From: Allodiplogaster sudhausi
Taxonomy: Eukaryota; Nematoda; Chromadorea; Rhabditida; Diplogasteridae
DNA length: 64,000 bases
Direction of reading: 5' to 3'
Assembly: GCA_945643635.1 (NCBI GenBank)
Contig: CALZFC010000270.1
Location: 2,447,501-2,511,500, forward strand
Every line of letters starts with the position of its first letter. Positions within the stretch are counted from its first letter, which is position 1. Shown in pieces: positions 34,445 through 47,551 of this stretch. Below the pieces are notes generated by a model. The model was not told where the DNA came from, did not search any database, and worked only from the letters and a program-made list of their open reading frames with translations. Position numbers and translations under genes: made by a program.

Positions 34445-35649
34445 CCACCCTACCCTTCTCTCTCTCTCTCTCTTTCTCTCACTCTTCGTCTCACTCTCTC
34501 TTTCTCTCTCGTACTTTTTGTCGAAGTAAACTTTTGCAGCTCTACTATCACACCACTCCTTTCTTCCCTCACAGCCTTAGCTCGCTCTCAGCTCGAGTAG
34601 TTGCATTCTTTCCATTCTCTATCTCTGATTTTGTGCAACTCGAGCGCAGAAAGAGAGAGAGAGACAGTGTGAGAGAGAAAGAGAGAGAGACAGTGAGAGC
34701 GAGAAAGAGAGAGAAAGAGACACTGAGAGAGAAGGAAAGAGAGAGAGAGAGAGAGAGAGGGAAGGAGTGACAGAGAAGTAGAGAGAAAGCGAGCGAAAAC
34801 GACATGCCTTTTAGACTGCCCAAAGCTGTGCAGAAGCTCAGTCCCTCCCCTCGGAGACCAGTTGCTGCACTGGGCTTCTCCTCCGTCTCCTTCTCTCCTT
34901 TATTTCTCTCGCCATCTCTCGCTCTACTTCTTTCTCTCTCTCTGTCTATCTCTCACTCTCTCTCCCTCTCTTGCTTTCTTTCTCTCTTTCTCTCTTTCTC
35001 TTTCTCTCTCCAGTCCCACCCCCTCCGAACTCTCGAAATCACACGGCCAACCACGGTTGAGCAGTTCGCTTGTGCGTGCGTGTCCAGTCAAGAGAAGAGG
35101 GAAGAACACTTCTCTCTCTCTCTCTCTATCTCTCTCTTTCTCTCTCTCTCTCCATCTCTCGCTCTATCTCTCTCTCCATCTTTCTCTCTCTCTCCCTCCT
35201 CTCTCTCTCTCTCTCTCTCTCTTTCCCAATGATGATTCTTTCGTAATCCAGAGCCAGAGGGCAATTCGGACTCATTCAATATTTAAGAAGTATTATCGTT
35301 CTTTCTTCTAATGTAACGAACTTTAAATCTCCAATTTTTTTCTCTCTCTTTCTCTCTCTCTTTCTTTCTCTCTCTCTCTCTCGCTGTCTCTCTCTCTCTT
35401 TCCTTCTCTCTCTCCCTCTCTCTCTCTCTGTTCCTGTCGTAATGGCCGTCTAATCTCGGTCCGTCGCATTAGCCGCCATGACGCTCACTTGTTTATCGCT
35501 CTGTATCTCTGAGGTCTCTTTCTCTCTCTCTCTTTCATTCTTTCACTTTCTATTTCTCTCTTTCTCTCCTTTCTCTCTCTGGCTCCCTCTCTCTCTCTAT
35601 CTCATTTTCTCTCTCTCTGGCTCTCTCAATCTCACTTCTCCTACTCCAG

Positions 35650-35749
35650 ATGTTTCTCGAAGTGCTGCCGAAGTCGCAACAATCGCCGTGACCATGTGCT
35701 GAACAAGTCTCGGTGGCTGGAAGAGAAAGAAAAGAGAAGAGGAAAAAGT
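35650..35749 (+). other. Isolated exon-like segment upstream of gene 3
   Basis: It lies between a CTACTCCAG acceptor-like site and a strong GTAAGT donor. One frame is open throughout: CFSKCCRSRNNRRDHVLNKS, then a basic tail ending KEKRRGK. It could be an exon of an unrecognised gene or a 5' exon of gene 3; no in-frame partner was found. Confidence 0.3.
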
Positions 35750-36354
35750 AAGTCTCTCTCTCTCTGCCTCTATCTTTTTATTTCTCTTTCTATGTCTCTC
35801 TCTTTTTACCCCCTTATTTCGTCTCACTTCTATCTACTCTCTTACAACTCCTACTTTCTTCATCGCCCTCTCCCTCTTTCGCTCCCTCTCTCTCCATCTC
35901 TCTCTTCCCCCTCTCTCTTTCTCTTTCTCTCTTCCCTCTTCTTCCCCCACCCCCTCCTCATCATTTCTCGCTTGAAGGGGCTGCGAAGGCGTCGTTGGAG
36001 TCCATCGTCGTCGCCTAGTACACGTGCGTGTGAGTGTCGCGTGTTCGTTCTCTCGCATTCTCCCTTTCTCACTCTCTCTCACTCTCTCTCTCACTCTTTC
36101 TCTCTCACTCTCCCCCTATCTCTCACTCTTTCTCTCCCTCATTCTCACTCTCTCTATCTTTTTCACTCTTTCTCTCTCACTCTCTCTCTCTATCTTTCTC
36201 ACTCTTTCTCACTCTTTCTCTCTCTCGCTCTCTCTCTCTCTCGCTCTCTCTCTCTCACTCTTTCTCTCTCACTCTTTCTATCTCACTCTCTCTGTCCTTC
36301 TCTCACTCTCTCTCTCGCTCTCTCTCTCGCTCTCTCTCTCTTCTTATTCGCTCG

Positions 36355-36404
<50 letters not shown>

Positions 36405-36427
36405 TTTTCCAGTGCCCGAATGGTGCG

Positions 36428-38178
36428 ATGAAACTGCGATGCGTGCCGCTGCTGCTTGCCGTCATCGCACACGTCGGTCGGTATTTTTTTCCTTATTTAT
36501 CTAGTTTTAATTTTTAATTTAATTTTTTTTCAAATATAATAATTTTTCCATGTTTTTCTTGACTCAAAAAGTTTCAAGACAAATAACAGTAATGTTAATT
36601 TTTATTGACTCTTCTCCATTTTACTATTTCGCGAGCAGCAAAAAAATGACTCAATTGCTCATACTATATATTTCATGTAATAATAGTATAATATCGCATG
36701 TTATTCAGGAGATTAAAGATAAGGAGATTAAGAAAGATTACACCATTAGAATGACTACACTCTTATGAGAGTGCGCGCTGGAAATGGCTCTCGTTATAAG
36801 CCGCCTCAAAAAAGAGAGACATTCGCCCTTCTCTTTCTCTCTTTCTCTCTCTCTCCTTCTTTCTTTCCTGATATCTCCCTCTTGCCTCCGGTACACATAG
36901 ATATCTTCTCTTTCTCTAGCCGCATGTCCCTTGGGGATCGGCTGGATATGGCCCCGCGCTATGATATCCTCCACCCTCTCTTCCTTACTATGAGAGAAGC
37001 CTGGCCCAGCTGGCTCCTTTAAGATCCTCTCAAAGATCGGATGAGTCTTCCATAAGTATAGAGAATATATTTAAGTGGACACTTAGACCTCGGTGGAAAG
37101 TCGACGATTATCGCTGACTACCTATTTATCTCCCACTCTTGTTTATCATCAATCTCTCTATCTCTCTAAATATTTTTTTTCCTTTTTCTTTCTCTCACTC
37201 TCCCAGTCGTCAGCATTTTCTCACTATTTCTCTCTCTCTCTCCTCTTTTACTCTCTTCTCACTGTTTCTTTTGGCAACTTATCATATCAAGGTGACATAT
37301 GAGACGGCCACTGATGAGGATTGATGAACCGTTTAAGACCGAATGGAACTCTCTCTCTCGTTCCGCTATTTCTCCTCCTTACCTCTCTTGCTCACAAACC
37401 CTCTCTCTCTCTCTCTCACCAACTCTCTCTCGCTCTGAGGTCAGCTTTATCCACACTCTGGGACCGCAGATAAAGAGAGAGTATTTGAGAGCAAGAGGTA
37501 GAGAGAGAGAGTGAGAGAGAGAGCGAGAGAGAGAGCGAGACCGAACAGCTTCTTACATTAAATGCCTTTTTGCAATTGCATCTGGGAAAGCATCAACAAA
37601 ATTTTTTTCTTGTCGGCCTCCTTGCCCCAGAGATTACGAGGAGAACCCAAGAGCAACCGCGGAGGAATGTCCGATTTGAGGAAAGACCAAAAAGACCTTT
37701 CAAAGACCATAAATCAAGGCTGGGTTATGAGAATTTATTTTCTTTTTATAAAGTCGGACTATCTAGTGTATTCTTAAGATTGTGTGTAGTTTAATCTTTT
37801 TTCGTACTTTTTTCTCCTCGCACTCTTGAATTTGCTTCGCAAGTGTCTTCTGCTTCTCGCTTAGTTTCTTTCTCTCCAACAATGCGTCATTCGTTTTGCT
37901 TCTCCCTCTCTCTCTCTCTATCTTTTTTCTCTCTCTCTCATTTCCTTTGTCTCTAGCAAGCCATTTTCCCTGTTTCTCTCCACCTCTCTCTCATTTCCGT
38001 TGTCTCTCGCGTTTCGCACTTCTCACTCGCCCGAAGGCCGGCTAATTGTGGCGACATCCCCTCGATTGCTCGTTGCTTGGCCTGGTGGATTCTCCTTGAG
38101 AAAAGAGAAATAGGAAATGTGTGTGTGTTGAATCGGATGGCAGATTTGTGAGAGAGGGGAAATGTAGAGAGAGAGAGG

Positions 38179-38215
<37 letters not shown>

Positions 38216-39783
38216 AGAGAGAGTGAGAGAGGGATAAAGAGAGAGAGGGAGAGAGAGAGTGAGGTAGCGAGACAAATCAAGCTAATGAGAGAGCTCTGAA
38301 AAAGGCCTCTTCAATCGGCTGTTGCCCTAGCTGCCCTCCTGTCTGTTCCTCATCTCCATGACTATCTCGGATTGGTGTTCAAGAACGGTTACCTGGATAT
38401 TTATGAATAATGAAGTAACAGGGTTGTAGACAACAAATGTATCATCACAAAATTAATATACGGCAAAAAGTTGAAAGATACCGTAAGATCAGTTGAGAAC
38501 ATACATAATTGTTTACATATGCATACATACAGTACCGCTCAACAACCAGGGGTGCAGGAACTTTCGGAACTTTCGGAAAGTTCCAAAATGTCCGATCAAA
38601 TTTGTGCGTTTCTCGATAACCGCACGTCGATTTGGTTTGCATATTTGGATTCAGGCTCTCGGTTTTCACCATAATTGAGCATTAAAATGTCAAGATAATG
38701 AATATTCACCAAAACGGAAAATTTGTGAATTTAGTGGTGCAGGAACACCACAATTCGCAGTGCGTCATTGTGTCTTCGTGTCAGTGAAATTTATGAAGGC
38801 ATTTGCTCGAACAGTATAACTTTAAATTGCAGTTTCAGACTTCATATTTATTATCCTTTTGTCTTATCAAGTGCCTTTTAATGTTACAAGTAAAAAAGTA
38901 CGGCAAAACAAACCTTGCAAAAGAAAATGGAGAAATTTGTTCAAAAGCAGAACCGAACACCAGCCACTCGGCTCATCCTTGTTACAAGCATACCAATACG
39001 CCACCTGGTCAAACAGCTGACAAGCTTCAAACAATTTTAGGGTGCATTTTGACGTTGTTCTTCAGAGCTGGTAGAGGCCATGCCACGAAAATTCCAAACG
39101 TTCCATAGTCTTCCGTACATTGCCAGATTTCAATTTCGAAAACATAAAAACATATTCTATCCGCGTCTGAAAATATTTTTTTGAATGAACTTTTCCATAA
39201 TTGAAATCCAAAAGCGCAGCAAAACATTTACCGCGATTGGGGCTCGAACGTCAGACAAACAAAATTGCAATCCAGCGCGTAAACCACTGCGCCATGCCAA
39301 TCGTATCTGCTGATGCAACCGAATCCTTGACAGCCGGTCAGCCACTTGCTTCCCATATTCACTTTCTCTCTCTCTCTCTCTCTCTCTCTATCGCTGTTAC
39401 TTCTTGATTTGTTCTCTCTTTGCTTCGCTTTGAAAGATCCCCCACTTTGAGATATCGTTTTGACTCTCTTATCTTTTTCCTAGTCAAAACGTTCTCTCCG
39501 TTTGAGATTCGAACTTGCGACGCTCAAAAAACCAATCAAGCGCGCACCTTACTGCGCTACGCAGGCCATGATGATTGACTGATGATCGACAATGATAATT
39601 GCAAAACTATGATCAGACATCTACTTCGCTATTCAATTTCTTTTCTATCTCTCGCTCTCCTCTCTCTTTCTCAGTCTCTCACTATTTCCCGCAGATTTCG
39701 GGCCCTGGAATTTTGGGCCTGGCCTGGCCGGCCCTGTTCTATCTCGGGTCTGTACGACCCTTGGGGCCTAGATGGAGAAAGAA

Positions 39784-39814
<31 letters not shown>

Positions 39815-39875
39815 ATGAAATAGGAAGAGAGAGAAATGGAGAAAAAGAATAGAGTGAGAGATAGAGAGAGAGAGG

Positions 39876-39916
<41 letters not shown>

Positions 39917-40087
39917 AATTGAATAGCGACGTGGATGGCAGATCATTGTTTTGCCATTATCGTCGTCGGGCTTGAGACCACCGACAGTGCAAAGAGGACA
40001 AAGCGAAGCAGGAGAAAGCGAAGGACAAAGCGAAGAAAGCGAAGGACGAGGGAAAAAGCGAAGCAAAGTGAGGACAAATCAAGAAGT

Positions 40088-40122
<35 letters not shown>

Positions 40123-41119
40123 GAGAAAGAGAGAGAAAGAGAGAGATAGAGAGAGAGAGAGAGAAAGTGAATTTGGGAAGCAAGTGGCTGACCGACTGTC
40201 AAGGATTCGGTTGCATCAGCAGATATGATTGGCATGGCGCAGTGGTTTACGCGCTGGATTGCAATTTTGTTTGTCTGATGTTCGAGCCCCAATGGTAAAT
40301 GTTTTGCTGCGCTTTTGGATTTCAATTCTGGAAAAGTACATTCAAAAAATATTTTCCAACGCGGAGAGAGTATGTTTTTATGTTTTCGAAATTGAAATCT
40401 GGCAATGTACGGAAGACTACGGAACGTTTGGAATTTTAGTTGTCATGGCCTCTACCAGCTCTGAAGAACAACGCCAAATGCACCCTAAAATTGTTTGAAG
40501 CTGGTCAGCTGTATGACCAGGTAGCGCATTGGTATGCTTGCAACAAGGATGAGCGGAGTGGCTGGTGTTCTGTTCTGCTTTTGAACAAATTTCTTCAATT
40601 TCTTTTGCAAGATTTGTTTTGCCGTACTTTTTTACTTGTAACATTAAAAGGCACTTGATAAGACAAAAGGATAATAAATATGAAGTCTGAAACTGCAATT
40701 TAAAGTTATACTGTTCGAGCAAATGCCTTCATAAATTTCACTGACACTAAGACACATTTACGCACTGCGAATTGTGGTGTTCCTGCACCACTAAATTCAC
40801 AAATTTTCCGTTTTGGTGAATATTCATTATCTTGACATTTTAATGCTCAATTATGGTGAAAACCGAGAGCCTGAATCCAAATATGCAAACCAAATCGACG
40901 TGCGGTTATCGAGAAACGCACAAATTTGATCGGACATTTTGGAACTTTCCGAAAGTTCCGAAAGTTCCCGCACCCCTGGTTGTTGAGCGGTACTGTACAT
41001 ACATGTTTTCTCTCCAAAGTTGTTATGTTCCTCTCTATTATATTTCTCCTCGTTCTTCACTCTCGTCTGCTCTGAAGTTATGATGAATATTCTTTGCGAA
41101 CAGCTTCGTAATTCACATC

Positions 41120-41158
<39 letters not shown>

Positions 41159-42234
41159 GCACCCTCTCTTTTCTCTCTCTTTCTCTCTCTTCCTCTGTCT
41201 CTTTCTCTCTTTCTCTCTTACAGTCACCTGCTGGTTCCTAGTCTTCCATTTTCGACTTCCTTGTCACAAAAGGCGACAGCCTGCTCTTCGCTGCTCTCGG
41301 CCACTCAGCTACCGAATAGTATAAACAATGAATAGAGAATGGGCAATGGCACGGCGACGAATCTACTCTGCCGAAGTGTTGACTTGACTCGCTGCCACTC
41401 ATCGCCTTTTCGCAATATTTTGAAAGTTTACTGGAAGAGAGGGAGAGAGAGAGAGGGAGAGGGCGAGAGAGAGGGCGAGAGAGAGGGCGAGAGAGAGAAA
41501 GAGAGAGAGATAAAGAGATACGGTGAGAAAAAGAGATAAAGAGGGAGAAAGAGAGCGAGAGAGAGAGAGAGCACGAGAGAATGCGAGAGAGAAAGGGAGA
41601 GAGGCTGACACGAAAATAAAGTGAAGTATGCAGAGTAGTCAGAGAGAGGGGAGGAGAGCGAGAGATAAAGAGAGATAGAGAGAGAGAGAGAAAGGTGCAA
41701 ACTAGTGCTTGAAATCGTCTAGAACGGGAGCAGTTAGAGACGTGATTACGGTATTAATTCGCGGTATCGTTCCAAGACTTTCTAGTCGAATTCGTTGAAT
41801 GCCTCCCTTTTCCTCTTGCCACTTTCATCTCCTGCTCTGTGTGAGAGATATCCCCGTTTCTTGTTGCTGCCAGAGAGCATTCATCTTATTGTTAGCCGAA
41901 TCTCCAAGAAAAGAACGGTGCTGCGGAATATTTGTGAGGAAGGAAATAATAATAAGTGGTCAGCTTTGCCGTTTGCTTTTGGACTGCGAAAGGCAAAATG
42001 AAAAAGAAGAATGAAGAGAGAGAGAGAGAAGGAGAGAAAGAAAAGGCAAAGAGACAGAGAACAAGAACCAGAGAGAGAGAGAAAGTGTGAGGAAAAAAAG
42101 AAAGAATTACTTCGCAAAAGCATTCACATTATGTAAGCTTATGAATTATTTAGCATGCCTAATGGTACTCGGAGAGTCGGCATCTATGCAGTCGGGCATC
42201 TCGTGAGAGATAAGAGAGACAGAGAGAGAGAGAG

Positions 42235-42266
<32 letters not shown>

Positions 42267-42681
42267 AGAGAGCGAGAGGGAGAGAGAAAGAGAGAGAGAA
42301 AGCAAGTTGATATAATCATAATGAAAGAGAGATAGAAAGAACTGGAGACAGTCAGAGAAATAAAGAAGAAAAGCTAATACGCTCCCACGAATGGGTCTGC
42401 AGAGATATCGCCGTGTATGCATGTGAAAAATGCAAAGAATGAGGCGGATTCTTCTGTATAACTCCCGTATTTCTCCCATGTGAACTGGACAATTTGTGGC
42501 CGTCGCAAGATGGTGCATGAATTCATAATATATTTCCACTAGTCCATGATTACTGTCGCAAAAATTCTCTCTCACTCGCTCTCTCACGTTCTGTATCTCT
42601 CTCTTCCTCTCGCTCTCTCTTTCTCTCTTTCTCAATCTCTCTCTGTTTCTTTCTGTCTTTCCTCTCTTCTCTCTCTCTCTC

Positions 42682-42717
<36 letters not shown>

Positions 42718-43603
42718 AATCTCTCACTCACTCACTCTCTCTCCCTCTCTCTCGTTCTCTTTATCTCCAGCCTCAACGTTCTGAAGAACATTGCTTTGCT
42801 GTTAGTACATAACATAGATTTTTACTGCGTCATCCGAACGGTGTCAATTACAAATATCAGGTGGGCAGGAGCCAACTCGTGGGTGAGGAAAGAGCTATAG
42901 AGAACAAACAAAGGGATATGTTCAAGAGATCAGGTTGAACGTGTCTCGAACAACAAAGAGAGGGGAAAAGAATTGAGAGAGAGGGAGAGAGAGAAGGAGA
43001 GAGAGAAAGAGAGAGAAGAGACAGAAGAATGAGAGAGAGTGAGAGAGAGAAAAGAGAGTAAGAGAGAGAGAGGGAGAAACGAAAGATAGCGGAGAGAGAG
43101 ACAGAAGAGAGAGAGCAGAGCAAAAAGACAGTGAGGAATAGCCTCCAGTGTGTAGTCTGGCAAGGGTGGACCGCTTCTCTCACCTCATCACTCATCTGCC
43201 TCTCTTTCTGTTCTCGTTGGAGCCATTCGTTAGAGAGAGAGAGAGAGACAGAGACAGAAAAAGAGAGGGAGAGAGTGGGAGAGATTGTGAGATGGGAAGG
43301 GAGAGACCGATCTTCCTGACTCCACGCCGATTGCTCATACGGGCCTTTTTATAATTTCTAGCCGTCTTTCAATTTTTCTCTTATTTTTGTTATCTGTCTT
43401 TCTTTCTCTCCCTCACTCTTCCTCACTCTCTCTCTCTTTTTTTTTCTTGCATCTTCATCTCTTCCCCGCCCGTCGTAACAGGTCACCAGACACGGCATTC
43501 GAGCAGCACATAACATCGTCCATTCCTCGTTGCCTTCTCGTTGGCTTCCCTCTATCCACTCAATTTGCTTGAGACAATAGGAGGGAGAGAGGACAATATG
43601 GAG

Positions 43604-43646
<43 letters not shown>

Positions 43647-43678
43647 GAGAGCGAGAATCGAAAGAGAGAGTGAGAGGG

Positions 43679-43715
<37 letters not shown>

Positions 43716-45255
43716 GAGTGTGCGCGACATGAAGAGGAAAAATTCCAGAAAAAAATGCCGGATCAGTAATCCTTCATGACATATCCTGTTTACCTCTTGG
43801 CGCCCTCTGGAAAAGGCAAGCAAAGAAATCGTCATGTAATTCCAAAGACCTTCGAATACATACAGGGGCTGAGTGACGAGTGTAATAGCTATGGTTTTCT
43901 TTCTCTCTCTCTTTCTTTCCCCTCTCTTTCTCTCTCTCTCTCTCTTTCTTTCTCTCTCTCTCTCTACCTCTCTTGTTGAAATGAGGCTGAACTTTGCTTC
44001 CCTCTGCGAAACACTTGTTCTATTTAGAGTAGTGACTGCATGTACCTCCATATCTTTCCCCGCCAATTTGGACACCCAAATTGCCGGGGAAAAAATTGAA
44101 TGGCAAACTCACTTAGCATTTTTGACCACGTGTGCAGTCTCTTTCCTTCATTCTCCTCTCTTCCGCGCAATCTGCCAAAATGTCCCCCCTCACTCCAGAC
44201 AACTTCAGACAACTTCAGCCGTAGCGACGCTGTACAGCTTCGTAATCACAAAACAAAAACAACATGAAGCACGCAGAAACGATTGGGTTTCTAGAAATCC
44301 TCTTCTAGTTAAAAAAATTATAACAGAAATTCACAAATTTTTAATTTGTTGGAAAAAGGTTAGGATTTGGCGGGAAATTGAAACGTGAAGATGAATTTGA
44401 ATCCATCTCTTCGTTAACACAGGCGACGCCGTCCGTTGCTTCTGTGACCGCACGAGCTGCGATGATAGTCCGAGCTGCGAGGCGGACTATTGCGTCATTG
44501 GATTCGGCGTCGACTCCAGTGAGTCCGGTCAGAATTCACGGTCTTCCATTCTTGGTCTAATTCACGGTCTTTTCATAGTCTAATCACGGCCGTTAATTCC
44601 TGGTCTAATTCACGGTCTTTTCATAGTCTAATTCACAGCCGTTAATTCCTGGTCTGATTCACGGTCCATGGTCCAATTAGCGCATTCCTATTCATGTCCT
44701 AATTAACAATCCTTAATTATGGTCAAACTTGTCCAATTCCCTGTTTCCCATCAAACTCCCATGTGGTTCAATCCCCCGTTGTGGAATTTCAATAGTATAC
44801 AATATTTAGCTTCGTATAAATTCTTTAATTATTAAATAATTTTTTTTATCACGTAGTCCTGGGAAAAGAATAGTTCTAGATAGGTTTCATCCTAAATAAT
44901 GAAGTTCGGCCATTTATGTTAAGCTCAAAAATGCGTGCGCACCTGCCTGATCTCGCGTTCAAGGCAACATGAGAGAAGACTTATTTTGGGTTGTAAGCCG
45001 GGAATCTTGGAAAGGGTGACAAACCCCCCCCCCCTCTCTCTCTTCCTCTTTCTCACTCTCTCCTTCTCTCTCTTGCTCTCTCTTGCTCTCTCTCCCTGAA
45101 AACAGCGAGCAGTCAGAGTGTGCCACATGAATACGTGATTTGGAGTGTTCTCGGCTGCGGGCCCACGGCTGGGGACTATCTCGGATTCATTGCCGATTCC
45201 ACGGAATAGACGGCGATAGTGTCATACGGAGACAGAGAAAGAACGAGAGAAAGAG

Positions 45256-45294
<39 letters not shown>

Positions 45295-45298
45295 GGAT

Positions 45299-45341
<43 letters not shown>

Positions 45342-47313
45342 TAGAGAGAGAGAAGAGAGAGAGGGATAGAGAGAGAAGAGAGAGAGAGAGAGGGAGAGAG
45401 AGAGGGATAGAGAGAGAGAGGGATAGAGAGAGAAGAGAAAGAGGGATAGAGAGAGAAGAGAGAGAGAGAGGGATAGAGAGAGAGGGATAGAGAGAGAAGA
45501 GAGAGAGAGAGGGATAGAGAGAGAAGTGAGAGAGAAGCCCCAGATTTTACTGGATGCGGAACTAAAGCTGGAATGTATACATGGAGTACACAAGGACTTT
45601 CAACATCACGAACAGGGAGCATTCGCCATTTATAGCACTGGGACTCAGAGAATAATAAACTTAAAGATACCATTACGAACTATATTAACTATGACCACTT
45701 GCTTTATCCATCTGAGTTTAATAAACAAAAAAAAAAATCTGTTTCATTTTTTTTTCCACTTCAACTACTTGCGAGATCATTTCGAGAGATTTACTGTGCA
45801 ATTTTTGTTTCTCGAGCAAGAAAAAAAAATCATTGGATATAAAGCTTCAGGAAGATTGTACACAACTCTACAGGAGTCTGTGCGCAAAGTGCGCCTAATT
45901 ATACACATCAAGCTGGCTCTTTTGGCGAGAGAGAGAGAGAGAGAGCGAGAGAGAGACAGCGAGAGAGAGAGCGAGAGAGAGAGAGCGAGATAGAGAGACA
46001 GAGAGAGAGATAGAGACAGAGAGAGAGAGACAAGACTTGGCTTGCCCTGTACCCCCCTGTCCATTCTGCTCCATTGGACACACTCTACCTAAGAGAATCT
46101 CAAGCAGCCATCAAGAATCACGTCCAAGTCCGCTCCGGTTGCTCAATAGACAATTGTATGGGGATCGAATTGTTACTGGAAAAAAATAAATGTGAATAGA
46201 CTTTTTTTTCCTTAAAATTGAAGAGAACGGCGATTTTGATTGAATCCACAATGAAATTCAGTCAAGTACTCTTACCGTGTCCTGATGTAGGCTCCATTCC
46301 TAGACGGACAGAGGATTTAAACTTGAGCGAGTCCTAGAATTCTCTCTCCAGCTCTCTTTTTACTCTAACTCTTGCCCCTCTCCTTATATCTCACTTTCCA
46401 CTCTCCAGGCGATGGCCTCAAGCTCCGCCAGCTGTGCGGCGTTGGCCAAGCTGCGCCCGAGCACGTCGACCGATGCGAGCAGCGAACGGACGGCGAGTGG
46501 CAGGAGGTACGGTTGCACCATAAATAGAATCTTCACTTGCGGTTACACCATTAATACAATTTCCATTTTGAAAAGCGTCATATCTGTGATCCCATACTGT
46601 ACATAGAAAACGGAAAAAATGAACGTCTCACATCGTCGTGCGCAAATAAATAAAAATGAAGTAATTTACAAAGAATATGAAGTCTTTCTTTTCTCATGAT
46701 TTGTCTTGTTTATGTGTTCGTGTATTCAATGATTGTTACAATAGAATTTTTAAATTAAAATATTCATTTATTTATATAATACATATTGTAATTTAATTAA
46801 TATAAATGAATAAAAATTTTAAAAAAAGAAAAAAAGAGCTATATCCGTTGAAGGTGTGCTACTGCCGCGAGAAGTTCTGCAACACGTTCGTCTTTCTCCG
46901 CACACGCATGGACGCGCACGCCGACTCGTCGCCGTCGTTGTACTCTCGCGGCCGCTCCGGTGGCTCTTCCGGCGGCGGCAGCGGAAGCTCAATCTTCGGC
47001 CCGTCATCTGGCGCCGGCGGTGCCAACGCCAACAAGCTACTCGAATTCTATCCGCAGCCCGTGCCGGTTAGCTGCTGATCTTGAGAGTTCAACGTGAATA
47101 TAGTGTACCGACCACAAGCCAGGGGATACGGATCGGGTGGTTTCGAGCGGTTCGAGCCCTGACCAAGTTATATAAATAAAAGCGTAGAAAAGGGACGTGG
47201 GCGGTGCGGTATACATGCATTTTGGGAACTGATTATTTGCGATGAAGAAACCGGCATTATATTTTTGATTTTTTTTTCTATTGTAATCACAAACACTCCA
47301 CATTTTTTATCTC

Positions 47314-47348
<35 letters not shown>

Positions 47349-47505
47349 GTTGTCCCTTTCTCTCTCTCTGCCACTCTTCCCATTATACTTAGATATATCT
47401 TCTCTGCATCGCTTTCTCTCTCACTTTATCATTCTCTCTGTCACGAACTGCTTCGCTAACTCCCAATCTCTTTCTCTTCTTCCTCTCTCACTCTCTCTCT
47501 CCCTC

Positions 47506-47551
<46 letters not shown>

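Larger units (their letters stand above)
26400..36400. repeat. 10-kb microsatellite-dominated region without a supported gene
   Basis: (CT)n and (GA)n tracts of 50-200 bp alternate with unique islands of 50-300 bp. Main tracts: CT at 26620-26690, 27170-27340, 27460-27860, 28690-28800, 29400-29565, 31570-31690, 32720-32780, 32930-33010, 34340-34510, 34880-35010, 35110-35225, 35335-35430, 35520-35630, 35750-36410. GA at 28910-29035, 30290-30570, 30980-31040, 32340-32590, 34650-34800. Open frames here are Ser/Leu or Arg/Glu strings. A few islands look exon-like (35650-35749 is listed) but I could not join them into a gene. Confidence 0.75.
38530..40995. mobile_element. 2466-bp palindromic (foldback) element flanked by TA
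   Basis: The ends CAGTACCGCTCAACAACC and GGTTGTTGAGCGGTACTG are inverted, and TA flanks both sides (38528-38529, 40996-40997), the target-site signature of Tc1/mariner elements. The arms stay complementary for roughly 850 bp and, more patchily, nearly to the centre at about 39762. They include a mirrored tRNA-like sequence. CT sequence in the left arm faces GA in the right. The left arm has an extra tRNA-like segment at about 39440-39570 not mirrored on the right. There is no transposase, so it is non-autonomous. Confidence 0.88.
36480..44420. other. 8-kb first intron of gene 3
   Basis: Contents in order: AT-rich 36480-36770; CT tracts 36830-36870, 37180-37260 and 37390-37430; GA 37500-37545; CT 37900-38000; GA 38160-38270; the palindromic element 38530-40995; CT 41120-41220; GA 41435-41690, 42010-42095 and 42210-42300; CT 42560-42770; GA 42970-43110, 43225-43300 and 43600-43715; CT 43900-43975. 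The unique sequence between tracts shows no exon that fits gene 3. Its size contrasts with the other introns of the genes in this window, most of which are under 2 kb. Confidence 0.7.

Noticed and set aside
34804..35100. Plus-strand ATG with MPFRLPKAVQKLSPSPRR as a start exon
   Set aside because: The frame runs straight into CT repeats and no acceptor downstream joins it to a plausible product.
35696..36517. 273-codon plus-strand open frame, among the longest in the window
   Set aside because: Almost entirely Ser/Leu/Phe from CT repeats. Only its two ends overlap exon-like sequence, and those belong to different frames.
39240..40295. Functional tRNA genes
   Set aside because: Boxes A and B are recognisable but the anticodon arms do not fold and the copies lie in transposon arms, so I call them tRNA-derived.
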